A stretch of DNA of 64,000 nucleotides, from positions 62,001-126,000 of the forward strand of contig JBBRNX010000002.1 in NCBI GenBank assembly GCA_038230035.1, written 5' to 3'. A program made the translations under genes and the position numbers. How positions within the stretch are numbered: the stretch's first letter is position 1; each line of letters opens with the position of its first letter. A model generated the notes under the pieces. It searched no databases. It worked only from the letters and a program-made list of their open reading frames with translations, and was not told the DNA's origin. This document shows, piece after piece, positions 34,361-42,250 of the stretch. This DNA is from Gaiella sp038230035 (GTDB lineage Bacteria; Actinomycetota; Thermoleophilia; Gaiellales; Gaiellaceae).

Positions 34361-34426
34361 CGCGTACAGGTTTCGATTTCCAGGGGGGTACCCCCCGAAA
34401 CGGGAAACTTGTACGCGGTTACGTAC
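34361..34426. repeat. Long palindrome with a GGGGGGTACCCCCC centre
   Basis: A perfect 14-bp palindrome GGGGGGTACCCCCC (34383-34396) is flanked by longer imperfect arms: CGCGTACAGGTTTCG on the left (34361-34375) and the inverse CGAAAC...CTTGTACGCG on the right (34396-34417). A further GTACG-N6-CGTAC follows at 34411-34426. It lies in a 168-bp gap between small-terminase-like genes. It could be a replication, packaging or regulatory site. Confidence 0.6.
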
Positions 34427-34472
34427 AGCGGGCTAATCGGCTTGGCCGTGCAGAAAGAACGGGTTGGTTCGG

Positions 34473-34790
34473 ATGTCTGACCGGGTGACTCCTGAGCCTG
34501 ATGCGGCGGCGATCGAGACGTATGAGGTCGCGTATCAGCGCGTGTGTTTGGCTCGACGTGCGTGGTTTGAGGCGGGTGAGCCGATCACGATGATCCTGCC
34601 GAACGGGATTGAGACGACGCATCCGCGGTGGAAGACGTTGCATGAGGCTGAGTCCTGGTTCGAGAAGACGAGGCTGCAGGTTTATGTCCTTCCGAAGCAT
34701 CGCGGCCCGAAGCCGACAGCGGTGATTTCGAAAACGATCGGGCCTTCGCCGGCTTCCCATCTCCGCGCAGTCCCCGAGAAGGACGTATGA
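34473..34790 (+). CDS. P27-type small terminase-like protein
   Basis: A 105-residue protein from ATG 34473. It reads ETYEVAYQRVCLARRAWFEAG, then ETTHPRWKTLHEAESWFEKTR, matching the helix, G-x-P, HP and following helix pattern of P27-type phage small terminases. It ends RGPKPTAVISKTIG and a short tail, and overlaps the downstream Xis-like gene by 4 nt (ATGA). No large terminase is present. The family assignment is by pattern only. Confidence 0.5.
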   Translation: MSDRVTPEPDAAAIETYEVAYQRVCLARRAWFEAGEPITMILPNGIETTHPRWKTLHEAESWFEKTRLQVYVLPKHRGPKPTAVISKTIGPSPASHLRAVPEKDV

Positions 34791-34987
34791 CGGGCCGGCT
34801 GCTCACCGCCCGCGAGCTCGCCGAGCGGTTCGGCGTGAGCGTCGAGACGGTTCTGCGCTGGCATCGTGCTGGCCGGCTGCCTGGCGGCTACCGGCTCGCG
34901 ACAGGGGTGCTGCGTTGGCGTGAGGACGAGGTCGACGGGTGGCTCGAGGGGCGGCGGGAGCTTGTATCCGTCGTCACGGAGGTCTAG
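34787..34987 (+). CDS. xis: Excisionase-type HTH protein
   Basis: The 66-residue protein is a clear excisionase/MerR-type winged helix: LLTARELAERFGVSVETVLRWHRAGRLPG followed by GVLRWREDEVDGWLEG. It is the second such protein in the element and the closer one to the integrase (280 bp). It is coupled to the small-terminase-like gene by ATGA overlap. It probably directs excision with the integrase. Confidence 0.78.
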   Translation: MTGRLLTARELAERFGVSVETVLRWHRAGRLPGGYRLATGVLRWREDEVDGWLEGRRELVSVVTEV

Positions 34988-35101
34988 TGTCCGGGGTGCG
35001 TGAGTGATGACACGCTCTCTGATCAGATGGTCCAAGATGCTTCCGGCCGGGCCGGAGTTCATCACCTCTGGTCCGGCCGTAGGCGCTAGGAGGCCAGCGC
35101 G

Positions 35102-35290
35102 ATGAGCGCGAACGAGCCAAACAAGATCGCCGAGTTGATGGTCGCTTCTCTGCTTGTCAGGAGGGCGGTGCCAACCGAGTTGACGGAAAAGGTCGACCTA
35201 CTCACGGAGGCTGCGCTCCGTGAGGCATTCCGTGACGAGTTGCCATTGTCGGAACTAGTTCTGCTTCATGGTGGCCGAGATGCCAGCTAA
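35102..35290 (+). CDS. Small protein upstream of the integrase
   Basis: A 62-residue, acidic, helical protein (NKIAELMVASLLVRRAVPTEL). A strong AGGAGG Shine-Dalgarno precedes the ATG by 8 nt, so it is probably expressed. It overlaps the integrase start by 23 bp. No family is recognised. Confidence 0.55.
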   Translation: MSANEPNKIAELMVASLLVRRAVPTELTEKVDLLTEAALREAFRDELPLSELVLLHGGRDAS

Positions 35291-36290
35291 GCCCCGCGCG
35301 CGCACCCGCCGGCTTCCGTCAGGAAAGGTGCAGCTCCTGTACCTCGACCACGGCTACGGCGCTTTCCAGTCCAAGACAGCGGCGCTCGACCATTTCGACC
35401 GGGTAATCCGGCCCGAGCTCGACGGGACCGCCACTGCACGCCGGGACATCACGCTGCGGGAGCTCGTCGACGTGTTCCTCGACCGTCACGGCAAGATCAC
35501 CACCGTCCGAACCATCCGAACGCTCAGCGGTCGCCTCGCGCGGCCCCTCAGCGACTTCGGGGACGTCGCTCTCTCCGAACTCGAGGGCATGACCGACGAG
35601 GTCGCGGGGTTCGCGTCCGAGCTCCCGGAGAGGTACCGCTACAGCGTGATCTCGGCGCTCCGCCAGACGCTCGAGGCCGGCATCCGCTACGGGTACCTCA
35701 CACGGAACCCGGCGAAGCTGGCGGGCAAGAACCCGCAGCCGCAGCCGCGGGGCATCCGTGTGTTCACGCCGGCAGAGATCAAGACGATCTGCGGCGAGCT
35801 CGACACCCGCGGGGCAGCGGCGGTCACGTTCGCGGCGGCCACCGGGTTACGTCCCGCCGAATGGGCGCACATCGAACGCCGCGACGTCGACCGCAAACGT
35901 CGTGTGCTCACCGTCCGAGGCACGAAGACCGCCAGGAGCCACCGTGAGGTTCCGCTCACCGCGACCGCACTCGCGGCCCTGGACTCGCTCCCTGCGCGTC
36001 TCGATAGCCCGTACGTGTTCACAGGGCCGCGCAAAGGCCCGTTCGACGTTCACAACTGGCGCCGGCGGGAATGGTCGACGGCGATCGACACCGCCGGGAT
36101 CGTGAAACCCGCTCGGGTGTACGACCTCCGCTCGACGTTCGCCTCGAACGCGTTGGCGCTCGGCGTCACCGTGTACGAGCTCGCTCGAATCATGGGAACA
36201 TCGGTCGGAATGATCGAGGCGCACTACGGGGCGCTGCTTGACACCGCAGCGGAGTCACTACTCGAACGATTGGAGGTAACAGTTGTCTGA
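35268..36290 (+). CDS. int: Tyrosine recombinase/integrase of the element
   Basis: The ~340-residue phage-type integrase has an N-terminal arm/core-binding region (ITLRELVDVFLDRHGKITT) and a catalytic domain. The catalytic Arg is in ATGLRPAEWAHI, Lys in GTKTARSHREVPL, Arg in VYDLRSTFASNAL and the Tyr nucleophile in MIEAHYGAL. The HxxR box reads YDLR and the second His is Ser, a variant that I recall as common in actinobacterial integrases. The start may be ATG 35268 or 35280. It ends 335 bp before the right att repeat, the usual position. Confidence 0.93.
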   Translation: MVAEMPAKPRARTRRLPSGKVQLLYLDHGYGAFQSKTAALDHFDRVIRPELDGTATARRDITLRELVDVFLDRHGKITTVRTIRTLSGRLARPLSDFGDVALSELEGMTDEVAGFASELPERYRYSVISALRQTLEAGIRYGYLTRNPAKLAGKNPQPQPRGIRVFTPAEIKTICGELDTRGAAAVTFAAATGLRPAEWAHIERRDVDRKRRVLTVRGTKTARSHREVPLTATALAALDSLPARLDSPYVFTGPRKGPFDVHNWRRREWSTAIDTAGIVKPARVYDLRSTFASNALALGVTVYELARIMGTSVGMIEAHYGALLDTAAESLLERLEVTVV

Positions 36291-36537
36291 CAACCCGTTG
36301 ATTGACAACCCCTACACCGAGCCGATTGACATGCTTCCGGCCTACCAAGGCGGCGGCGTTCAGGTTGGTACTGCCGGCATCGGGCTCGTGGTGATCACGG
36401 TCTTTCGCGAAGCCGCTCCTGTCTGGCGCGCCGCGATCGCCGCAGCGGTCGAGACGTCTCCGATCGAAGAACCCGACATGACGACCGAGGAGATCGTCGC
36501 GGCGGTCGAAGCCCAGTTCGAGAGCCTCGGGGGATGA
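36283..36537 (+). CDS. Small protein after the integrase
   Basis: An 84-residue frame from a TTG overlapping the integrase stop. It has a hydrophobic centre (VGTAGIGLVVITVFREAAPVW) and an acidic helical tail (MTTEEIVAAVEAQFESLGG). It is the last gene before attR. No family is recognised, and it could be dispensable. Confidence 0.45.
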   Translation: MSDNPLIDNPYTEPIDMLPAYQGGGVQVGTAGIGLVVITVFREAAPVWRAAIAAAVETSPIEEPDMTTEEIVAAVEAQFESLGG

Positions 36538-36625
36538 GACGACTGATCGCTTGGAGTCGTTTCCTGCATGAATCCCGCACGCGCCGGAGGGACGAACCCC
36601 CGAACCCGGCTAGAATCCTCGCCAC

Positions 36626-36698
36626 GCGGGCGTAGCTCAGTTGGTAGAGCGTCGGCTTCCCAAGCCGTAGGTCGAGGGTTCGAGCCCCTTCGCCCGCT
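36626..36698 (+). tRNA. tRNA-Gly(CCC), attR site
   Basis: The 73-nt gene has acceptor GCGGGCG paired with CGCCCGC, discriminator T, anticodon loop TTCCCAA (anticodon CCC, reads GGG) and T-arm GAGGG-TTCGAGC-CCCTT. Its first 43 nt form the att repeat, so its 5' half and TAGAAT -10 (36611-36616) were contributed by the element. The tRNA stays intact after insertion. The 27-43 pair is a T-T mismatch. Confidence 0.95.
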
Positions 36699-36804
36699 TC
36701 ATACAAGCAAGCCGAAACCCTTGTAGCTCGACACCCCGCCTCAAGTCGCTCGCCAGACGCCGGTCGTCGCCGGCGGCCGCGAACGTGTTCGTGCAGGCGT
36801 TCGG

Positions 36805-37022
36805 CTACGGCGAGCCGAGCCACGAGAAAACGACATCGGCATACCAGATCATCAGGGCGGCAACGATCGCTGCTGGAACGAGCAGCAACGTCAGCCGCAA
36901 CGCCCGACGGCAGACCTTCCCGATTGCCCTGAAGTCCCTCTCATCGAGGTCGATCCATTCGAGGAACTCTCGCGAGCCCGTCCTAACTTGCGGACTCTCA
37001 GCGGAAGACGATCGGTTGTCAA
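36805..37022 (-). pseudogene. Small membrane protein, apparently frameshifted
   Basis: A minus-strand frame reads FLEWIDLDERDFRAIGKV, then a membrane helix LTLLLVPAAIVAALMIW, ending FSWLGSP at 36805. It has no start codon of its own. The neighbouring frame supplies a TTG start (LTTDRLPLRVRKLGRARE) and joins it if one base is restored to the aa run at 36965-36966. The product would be ~72 residues. Function is unknown. The rest of 36699-37028 holds nothing else I can identify. Confidence 0.4.
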
Positions 37023-37028
37023 CGCCTG

Positions 37029-37310
37029 TTGCGTGCGTCCGCCCTGAGCGGCGACCAACGGTTTGAGGAGTACGTGCGGCGGGCAGACACGCGAGAACGG
37101 ATTTCGCAACTCGAAGAAATCCGGCGTAGAACCCACGCCGATGGCGTCTTTCGCATCTTCGACGTCTGGGAAACCCGCGAGCAAGGCGATCGGTTCATGA
37201 ACGAGCACCTCAATCCAATCCTCGAGCAGATGATGGGCGAAGCCCCGGCGGGGTCGTTCACGCCGCCCAAGCTCGACACCTGGTACGACCTGCACGACAC
37301 GATGCCCTAG
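37029..37310 (+). CDS. Small dimeric alpha-beta barrel-like protein (possibly N-terminally truncated)
   Basis: A 93-residue frame containing DGVFRIFDVWETREQGDRFMNEHLNPILEQM, which is the C-terminal strand-helix pattern of ABM-type small monooxygenase-fold proteins. The N-terminal strand of that fold is missing, and the start (TTG) is weak. It may be a remnant left next to the tRNA. Function is unknown. Confidence 0.45.
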   Translation: MRASALSGDQRFEEYVRRADTRERISQLEEIRRRTHADGVFRIFDVWETREQGDRFMNEHLNPILEQMMGEAPAGSFTPPKLDTWYDLHDTMP

Positions 37311-37553
37311 CGCAAGCTCTTCACAAGCTTGTAACAACTTAGAGCTCGCTTATAACCATTGTTCATGGGCTTTGGCGTCGGTTTACGACGTAGCTTGTGA
37401 CACCCTAGGTACACTGGTCTTGCCGATCCAGACGATTGCTGGGCGAGGGCTCAGAACACGCGCCTCGCCGACAGCGACCTGTCTGGCGTGACAACCACGC
37501 TGAGGCGGCGTTCGCCCTCAGCGGTCACCGGCGCAACTGAGACGGAGGTACCA

Positions 37554-37763
37554 ATGATGGACAGCAAGCTGACTCACGACGACACCCACCTGCGCGTGAT
37601 GATCGAGACGATGCAGCGTGCAGGACGCACGGAGCACGAAATCGAGACGGCTGTTCTGCAGGCGTCCGGACGTGCGGTGCGAGACGCGAAGCCGACCTCG
37701 CGCCACCTGATCCGGTTCGCGTTGCCGCGCCGAGCGCGCAAGTCCGCCGGCGTCTCGCGCTAG
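37554..37763 (+). CDS. Small protein of unknown function
   Basis: A 69-residue protein (ATG 37554 or 37557) with a GGAGG Shine-Dalgarno 5 nt upstream. It reads HLRVMIETMQRAGRTEHEIE with a basic C-terminus (RFALPRRARKSAGVSR). Coding bias is good. A strong terminator hairpin follows 12 nt after the stop, supporting a real transcript. No family is recognised. Confidence 0.6.
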   Translation: MMDSKLTHDDTHLRVMIETMQRAGRTEHEIETAVLQASGRAVRDAKPTSRHLIRFALPRRARKSAGVSR

Positions 37764-37774
37764 CCGAGAGATTG

Positions 37775-37806
37775 GGCGAGGGTCGGGCCACGGCTCGACC
37801 CTCGCC
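37775..37806. terminator. Strong terminator hairpin between convergent genes
   Basis: GGCGAGGGTCG (37775-37785) and CGACCCTCGCC (37796-37806) form a perfect 11-bp stem with a 10-nt loop. It is 12 nt after the small gene and 42 bp before the end of the convergent oxidoreductase. Confidence 0.8.
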
Positions 37807-37847
37807 GGTTCTCCGCACCTGCTGTTTCCCGACCTGGCGGTATGCGG

Positions 37848-38594
37848 CTAGCGGTACTCCGGGTTCGCGAAGTCGAACCGGCAGCCCGCGTCCCACAGCG
37901 CCCGCTGGTTACCGTGCACCGGGAAGCCGCCCGCGTCCCTGAGGAGCCTGGCGAGATGGAGCAGATTCCACGTCATGAACGTGGTGTTCCGGTTCGTGAA
38001 GTCGTTCTCCGGGCCGCCTGAGCCGGGATCGAGATAGGACGGCCCCGGCCCCGCCTCGCCGATCCAGCCTGCGTCGGCCTGTGGCGGAATGCAGTAGCCG
38101 AGGTGCTGCAGCGAATAGAGGATGTTCATCGCGCAATGTTTGACCCCGTCCTCGTTGCCCGTGATCAGGCAGCCGCCGACCTTGCCGTAGTCCGCGTACT
38201 GGCCGTGCTCGTTCAGGAGATGCGAGTTGCCGTAGAGCCGCTCGATCACCCTCGTGCAGACCGACGACTTCTCACCGAGCCAGATGGGCGAGCAGACGAC
38301 GACGATGTCCGCCATGCGCACGCGCTCGTAGAGCTCCGGCCAGTCGTCGCGTGGCCAGCCGTGCTCGGTCATGTCCGGATAGACACCCGATGCGATCTCG
38401 TAGTCGACCGCGCGGATCTGGTCGACCGTCACGCCATTCGCCTCCATGATCGCGACGGAGATGTCGATCAGACCCTGCGTGTGCGACGTCTCCGGTGAGC
38501 GCTTCAGCGTGCAGTTGACGTAGACGGCGCGCAACGCCGAGAAGTCCCAAGAGCTCGTCGTGCAGAGCTCGCGCTGGCGATCGGTCAGGGTCAT
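37848..38594 (-). CDS. Flavodoxin-like NAD(P)H-dependent FMN reductase
   Basis: The 248-residue protein has the flavodoxin-fold FMN motif AVYVNCTLKRSPETSHTQGL, the second FMN loop CSPIWLGEKSSV and GCLITGNEDGVKHCAM. This places it in the NADPH-dependent FMN reductase/WrbA-type group. The substrate is unknown. The ATG at 38594 begins MTLTDRQREL. It is monocistronic, facing the terminator at 37775. Confidence 0.82.
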   Translation of the reverse strand: MTLTDRQRELCTTSSWDFSALRAVYVNCTLKRSPETSHTQGLIDISVAIMEANGVTVDQIRAVDYEIASGVYPDMTEHGWPRDDWPELYERVRMADIVVVCSPIWLGEKSSVCTRVIERLYGNSHLLNEHGQYADYGKVGGCLITGNEDGVKHCAMNILYSLQHLGYCIPPQADAGWIGEAGPGPSYLDPGSGGPENDFTNRNTTFMTWNLLHLARLLRDAGGFPVHGNQRALWDAGCRFDFANPEYR

Positions 38595-38664
38595 GTTCCG
38601 TCTCCTCCGCTGTCGGGTTGACTCGTCGGAGGAAAGTCTTCCGCACGGGCCGTTCGTGACATGT

Positions 38665-39312
38665 TCAGTAACGGAGACCCTCGCCTCGAAGCAACGTGGT
38701 CACGGTCCGACGCAGAATACGCAGGTCGTGCCGCAAGAGCTGGACACCGCTCGCGCTGCGGCAGAGGTCGACGTACTCGAGGTCGAGCGCCTCGAAGCTC
38801 ACGTCGGTCCCCTTCGCCACCTGCGCCTGTCCGGTCCAGCCAGCTCGCACGCGGAGCCGGTAGTCGATGCCACGCTCGACCTGGCGAGAGACGAGCGACG
38901 CCGGCCACGGGCGCGGCCCGACGAGGCTCATGTCGCCCCGCAGGACGTTGACGAGTTGCGGCAGCTCATCGAGATACCACGGCTTGAGTACCCGACGCCC
39001 CGCCCACGTGAGATTCGCCGGATCCGCTTCGAGGATGCGCGCGTGCCCGCCGGGCTCGTCCATCCGCGCAAGCGCGTCCTCACGAACCGTGCGCAGCTTC
39101 AACAGGTCGAACTCACGCCCTTGCGAAACGCGTCGTTCCCGATAGACGAAGCGACCGCGGTCTCGCCGACAGACGACCATGTCGACCGCCATCGCACCTG
39201 CAGCCACAGCTCCGACGGGCAACGCCGCGAGCAGCAGCGCGCTGGCGATCACGACATCTGCAGCGCGCTTCGCCCGTGGGACGCCGATCGGCTCGACGCT
39301 GGCAAAGCCCAC
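38665..39312 (-). CDS. Bacterial sugar transferase (undecaprenyl-phosphate glycosyl-1-phosphate transferase)
   Basis: The 215-residue protein has an N-terminal membrane helix (VVIASALLLAALPVGAVAAG), the catalytic FVYRERRVSQGREFDLLKLRT, and WYLDELPQLVNVLRGDMSLVGPRP, the defining motifs of the WcaJ/CpsE short-form family. It would start an exopolysaccharide or glycan on a lipid carrier. No other polysaccharide genes adjoin it. It follows fba by 24 bp on the same strand and may be co-transcribed. Confidence 0.9.
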   Translation of the reverse strand: MGFASVEPIGVPRAKRAADVVIASALLLAALPVGAVAAGAMAVDMVVCRRDRGRFVYRERRVSQGREFDLLKLRTVREDALARMDEPGGHARILEADPANLTWAGRRVLKPWYLDELPQLVNVLRGDMSLVGPRPWPASLVSRQVERGIDYRLRVRAGWTGQAQVAKGTDVSFEALDLEYVDLCRSASGVQLLRHDLRILRRTVTTLLRGEGLRY

Positions 39313-39336
39313 GATCCACCTTCGAGCTGGCGCGAG

Positions 39337-40362
39337 CTAGGCCGCGACCACCTGCTCCAGTTCGGCCGACCACTCGCCGGCGGCGGCAGCGGCATTCATC
39401 CGCGCGCGGTGGAGGAACGCTGTCTGCGCCGCCTCCACGTTCGCAGGCTCGCCTCGCCAGGCGTCGAGCGCCGACGCCTGCAGCGCGCGTCCGTACGAGA
39501 ACGAGAGCGGCCACGGACAGCCGTCGATGCGGTTGACGGCGTCGAGGTTCTCGGTCGCCTGTATCTCGGACTGGCCGCCGGAAAGGAACACGATGCCGGG
39601 GACGATCGCGGGAACGACCCGCTGGAAGCAGTCGACCGTGAGCTCCGCGACCTGGGTCGCAGAAGCCTGATCAGCGCTCTTCTTGCCCGAGATCACCATG
39701 TTCGGCTTCAGCAGCGTCCCTTCGAGCGCGACGCCCTGCTCGGCCAGTTCCTCGAACGTCGCCCGCAGCGTGCGAGACGTCACCTCGTAGCAGACCTCGA
39801 TCGAATTGTCGGCGTCCATCAGCACCTCGGGCTCGACGATCGGCACGAGCCCCCCCTCCTGGCAGATCGCCGCGTAGCGGGCCAGTGCGTGCGCGTTCGC
39901 CCGCAGGCACGCATCGGTGGGGATCCCGGAGCCGATCGTGATCACCGCGCGCCACTTTGCAAAGCGTGCGCCGAGCCTCACGTACTCGTCGCATCGCTCG
40001 GGCAGCCCGTCGAGGCCGAACGTGACGACCTCGTCCGGATGGCCCGCGAGCGGCTTCGCGCCGATGTCGACCTTGATTCCGGGAACGACGCCCTTCGACG
40101 TGAGCAGCTCCGGGAACGGGGTCCCGTCATCCGCACTCTGGCGGATCGTCTCGTCGTAGAGGATCACGCCGCCTATGACATCTTCGAACCCGGGCGTCGT
40201 GAACAGCAGGTTCCGATAGGCCCGGCGGGTCTCGAAGGTCGACTCGACCTGGATTGCGTCGAACCGCTTGCCGATCGTGCTCGTGCTCTCGTCGGCAGCA
40301 AGGATCCCCTTGTGGTCGGCCACGATCGCCTCTGCGATCGCCTTCAGCTCATGCGCTCCCAT
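39337..40362 (-). CDS. fba: Class I fructose-bisphosphate aldolase
   Basis: This is the Schiff-base aldolase of glycolysis and gluconeogenesis. The 341-residue protein is of the animal-like class I type, with GILAADESTSTIGKRF, a phosphate/Lys site VPGIKVDI (~97), VPIVEPEVLMD and the Schiff-base lysine in EGTLLKPNMV (~219). It overlaps glpX by 14 bp, placing the opposing gluconeogenic phosphatase in the same transcript. No class II aldolase is seen here. Confidence 0.95.
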   Translation of the reverse strand: MGAHELKAIAEAIVADHKGILAADESTSTIGKRFDAIQVESTFETRRAYRNLLFTTPGFEDVIGGVILYDETIRQSADDGTPFPELLTSKGVVPGIKVDIGAKPLAGHPDEVVTFGLDGLPERCDEYVRLGARFAKWRAVITIGSGIPTDACLRANAHALARYAAICQEGGLVPIVEPEVLMDADNSIEVCYEVTSRTLRATFEELAEQGVALEGTLLKPNMVISGKKSADQASATQVAELTVDCFQRVVPAIVPGIVFLSGGQSEIQATENLDAVNRIDGCPWPLSFSYGRALQASALDAWRGEPANVEAAQTAFLHRARMNAAAAAGEWSAELEQVVAA

Positions 40363-41344
40363 CAGCGCTCTCCTTTCGCAGATTCATGATTTTCTCGGAG
40401 GGATGGTAGGCGGCGATCCGCCGGACCGTCCCGGAACGGGACCGCATCACGATCGACTCGGTCTCGATCCCGGAGGCCGTGGTACGCACGCCGTTCAGCA
40501 GCGCGCCGCGTGTGACACCGGTTGCCGCGACGAACACGTCGTCGCCGGATACGAGGTCGTCCTCGGTGAGGACGCGGTCGAGGTCGAAGCCGGCAGCAAC
40601 AAGGCGTTCGCGTTCGTCGTCGTTCCGGGGCCAGAGCTTCCCCTGCATCGCGCCGCCGAGGCACTTGATGGCGGCGGCGGAGATGACACCTTCCGGTGTG
40701 CCGCCCATGCCCATTACGAGGTCGATGCCCGTCCAGGGTCGTGCGGCAGCGATCGACGGCGCAACGTCGCCGTCGCGGATCAGATTGACCCGGGCTCCGG
40801 ATTCACGCAACTCGGCGATCAGCGCGTCGTGGCGGTCGCGCTCGAGAACGACGACGGTGACCTCGTCCGGCTGCATGCCCTTCGCATCGGCCACCCGCTG
40901 CACGTTCTCCGTCGGGGATGCGTCAATGTCGATCGCGTCAGCTGCTTCGGCGCCGACGACGATCTTGTTCATGTAGAGAGCGGCGCCCGGAAAGAACATC
41001 GTTCCGCGTTCGGCAACTGCGATCACGGCAATCGCGTTCGGCATCCCGAGCGCTGCGAGCCGTGTGCCCTCGAGCGGATCGACTGCGACGTCCACCTCGG
41101 GTCCGTCGCCGTCGCCGACCTCCTCGCCGTTGAAGAGCATCGGCGCTTCGTCCTTCTCGCCCTCGCCGATGACGACGACGCCGCGCATCGAGACGGTGTT
41201 GATCATCGCCCGCATCAGATCGACCGCAGCCTGGTCGGCCGCGATCTTGTCCCCACGGCCGATCCAGCGGGCCGCACCCATCGCAGCAGCCTCCGTCACG
41301 CGGACCAGCTCGAGGGCGAGGTTGCGATCCGGGGCGATACTCAT
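40349..41344 (-). CDS. glpX: Class II fructose-1,6-bisphosphatase
   Basis: GlpX removes the 1-phosphate of fructose-1,6-bisphosphate in gluconeogenesis. The 331-residue protein has VVVIGEGEKDEAPMLF, VAVDPLEGT and MGMGGTPEGVISAAA, the Li+-sensitive phosphatase motifs. The ATG at 41344 overlaps the EamA stop (ATGA). Further upstream in-frame sequence is shadow and is excluded. Its product and substrate link directly to fba, which overlaps its end. Confidence 0.94.
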   Translation of the reverse strand: MSIAPDRNLALELVRVTEAAAMGAARWIGRGDKIAADQAAVDLMRAMINTVSMRGVVVIGEGEKDEAPMLFNGEEVGDGDGPEVDVAVDPLEGTRLAALGMPNAIAVIAVAERGTMFFPGAALYMNKIVVGAEAADAIDIDASPTENVQRVADAKGMQPDEVTVVVLERDRHDALIAELRESGARVNLIRDGDVAPSIAAARPWTGIDLVMGMGGTPEGVISAAAIKCLGGAMQGKLWPRNDDERERLVAAGFDLDRVLTEDDLVSGDDVFVAATGVTRGALLNGVRTTASGIETESIVMRSRSGTVRRIAAYHPSEKIMNLRKESADGSA

Positions 41345-42240
41345 CCTGAGATCGATCCTAGCCCGGCTGCCTCGATCAGGACAGCGTCCTCCGGTTCGCT
41401 CACAACCACGATGATGCCGCCAGCGAGCACCAGCGCCCCGCCGAGGAGAACAGCGAGCCCCAGCGGCTGCCCGAGAACCGCCCACGCAAGCACGGACGCC
41501 GAAACCGGCTCCACGAAGGCCAGGATTCCTACTGACTGCGCCGTGACGTGACCCACGAGCGTGACGTACAGGACGCCACACACACCGGTGAAGAAGATCC
41601 CGAGTAGCAGCACCGCGCCGACCTCGTGTCCCGACGAAGGGAGCACACGTCCCGATACCACGAGCAGCGGGGCGACCGCAAGCGCCGCCACACAGTACGA
41701 CCAGAAGGCGATCGTGACGGGGTGCAGACTGCGCAGCCGAAGCCGCTTTACGCCGACGACGAGCATCGCATACGTTGCCCCCGCCGCGAGGCCCGTGACG
41801 ACCGCGAGAGGACGGACGTGCCCGCCGCCGTTCCCGGCGAGAGCGATCAGGACGATGCCGCAGGCGGCCGGGACGAGCGCGACCAGGGCGACTCGACTAC
41901 GGGTCTCCGGCAGGAAGATCGGCGCCGCTGCGGCCAGGAAGAGCGGGGCCGTGTACACCGTGACGACAGCGACCGCAACGGACGAAAGCTTGATCGTCAG
42001 GAAATAGAGCGTCCAGTGCGCTCCGAGGACGAAGCCGAGTGCGGCGACACCACGCCACGCAGCGGGTGGCCGCAGGAGACCACCGCGTCGTCCAGCGAGA
42101 GCGAGCGCTCCCACCGTCAGCGACGCGAGTGCCAGCCGGTAGAAGACGAGCACCGTCGCGTCGAGGGAGATGTCGGCGACAATGACCGAGATAAATCCCC
42201 ACACCGCGGCCAGTGCGGCGATCGACAGGTTCCAACGCAC
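41341..42240 (-). CDS. EamA/DMT-family transporter
   Basis: About 299 residues with ten membrane helices arranged as two EamA repeats (LAAVWGFISVIVADISL; later AILAFVEPVSASVLAWAVLGQ-like GILAFVEPVSASVLAW). This is the drug/metabolite transporter superfamily; the substrate is unknown. The GTG at 42240 is chosen because a TAGCGT -10 lies 7 nt upstream; longer starts would overlap argS. It is coupled to glpX by a 4-nt overlap. Confidence 0.85.
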   Translation of the reverse strand: MRWNLSIAALAAVWGFISVIVADISLDATVLVFYRLALASLTVGALALAGRRGGLLRPPAAWRGVAALGFVLGAHWTLYFLTIKLSSVAVAVVTVYTAPLFLAAAAPIFLPETRSRVALVALVPAACGIVLIALAGNGGGHVRPLAVVTGLAAGATYAMLVVGVKRLRLRSLHPVTIAFWSYCVAALAVAPLLVVSGRVLPSSGHEVGAVLLLGIFFTGVCGVLYVTLVGHVTAQSVGILAFVEPVSASVLAWAVLGQPLGLAVLLGGALVLAGGIIVVVSEPEDAVLIEAAGLGSISG

Positions 42241-42250
42241 GATTGCGACG

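Larger units (their letters stand above)
26817..36698. mobile_element. Integrative element in tRNA-Gly(CCC), satellite- or prophage-like
   Basis: A 44-bp direct repeat (26817-26860 and 36625-36668) brackets the element. The repeat is the tRNA-Gly 5' half through the anticodon stem; only the right copy continues into an intact tRNA. A tyrosine integrase ends 335 bp from the right repeat. Inside are two Xis/AlpA-like HTH proteins, a RepA-like ATPase, small-terminase-like proteins, a zinc-ribbon protein and many small genes. No large terminase, portal, capsid, tail, relaxase or FtsK/Tra gene is seen. This fits a phage satellite or a reduced prophage. The left 3 kb may be cargo. Confidence 0.8.

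Noticed and set aside
38560..40389. Very long plus-strand open frame antisense to the sugar transferase and fba genes
   Set aside because: Arginine- and histidine-rich with no recognisable domain; it is the mirror of high-GC codon use in the real minus-strand genes. The same applies to 2362-3771 and 42170-43750.
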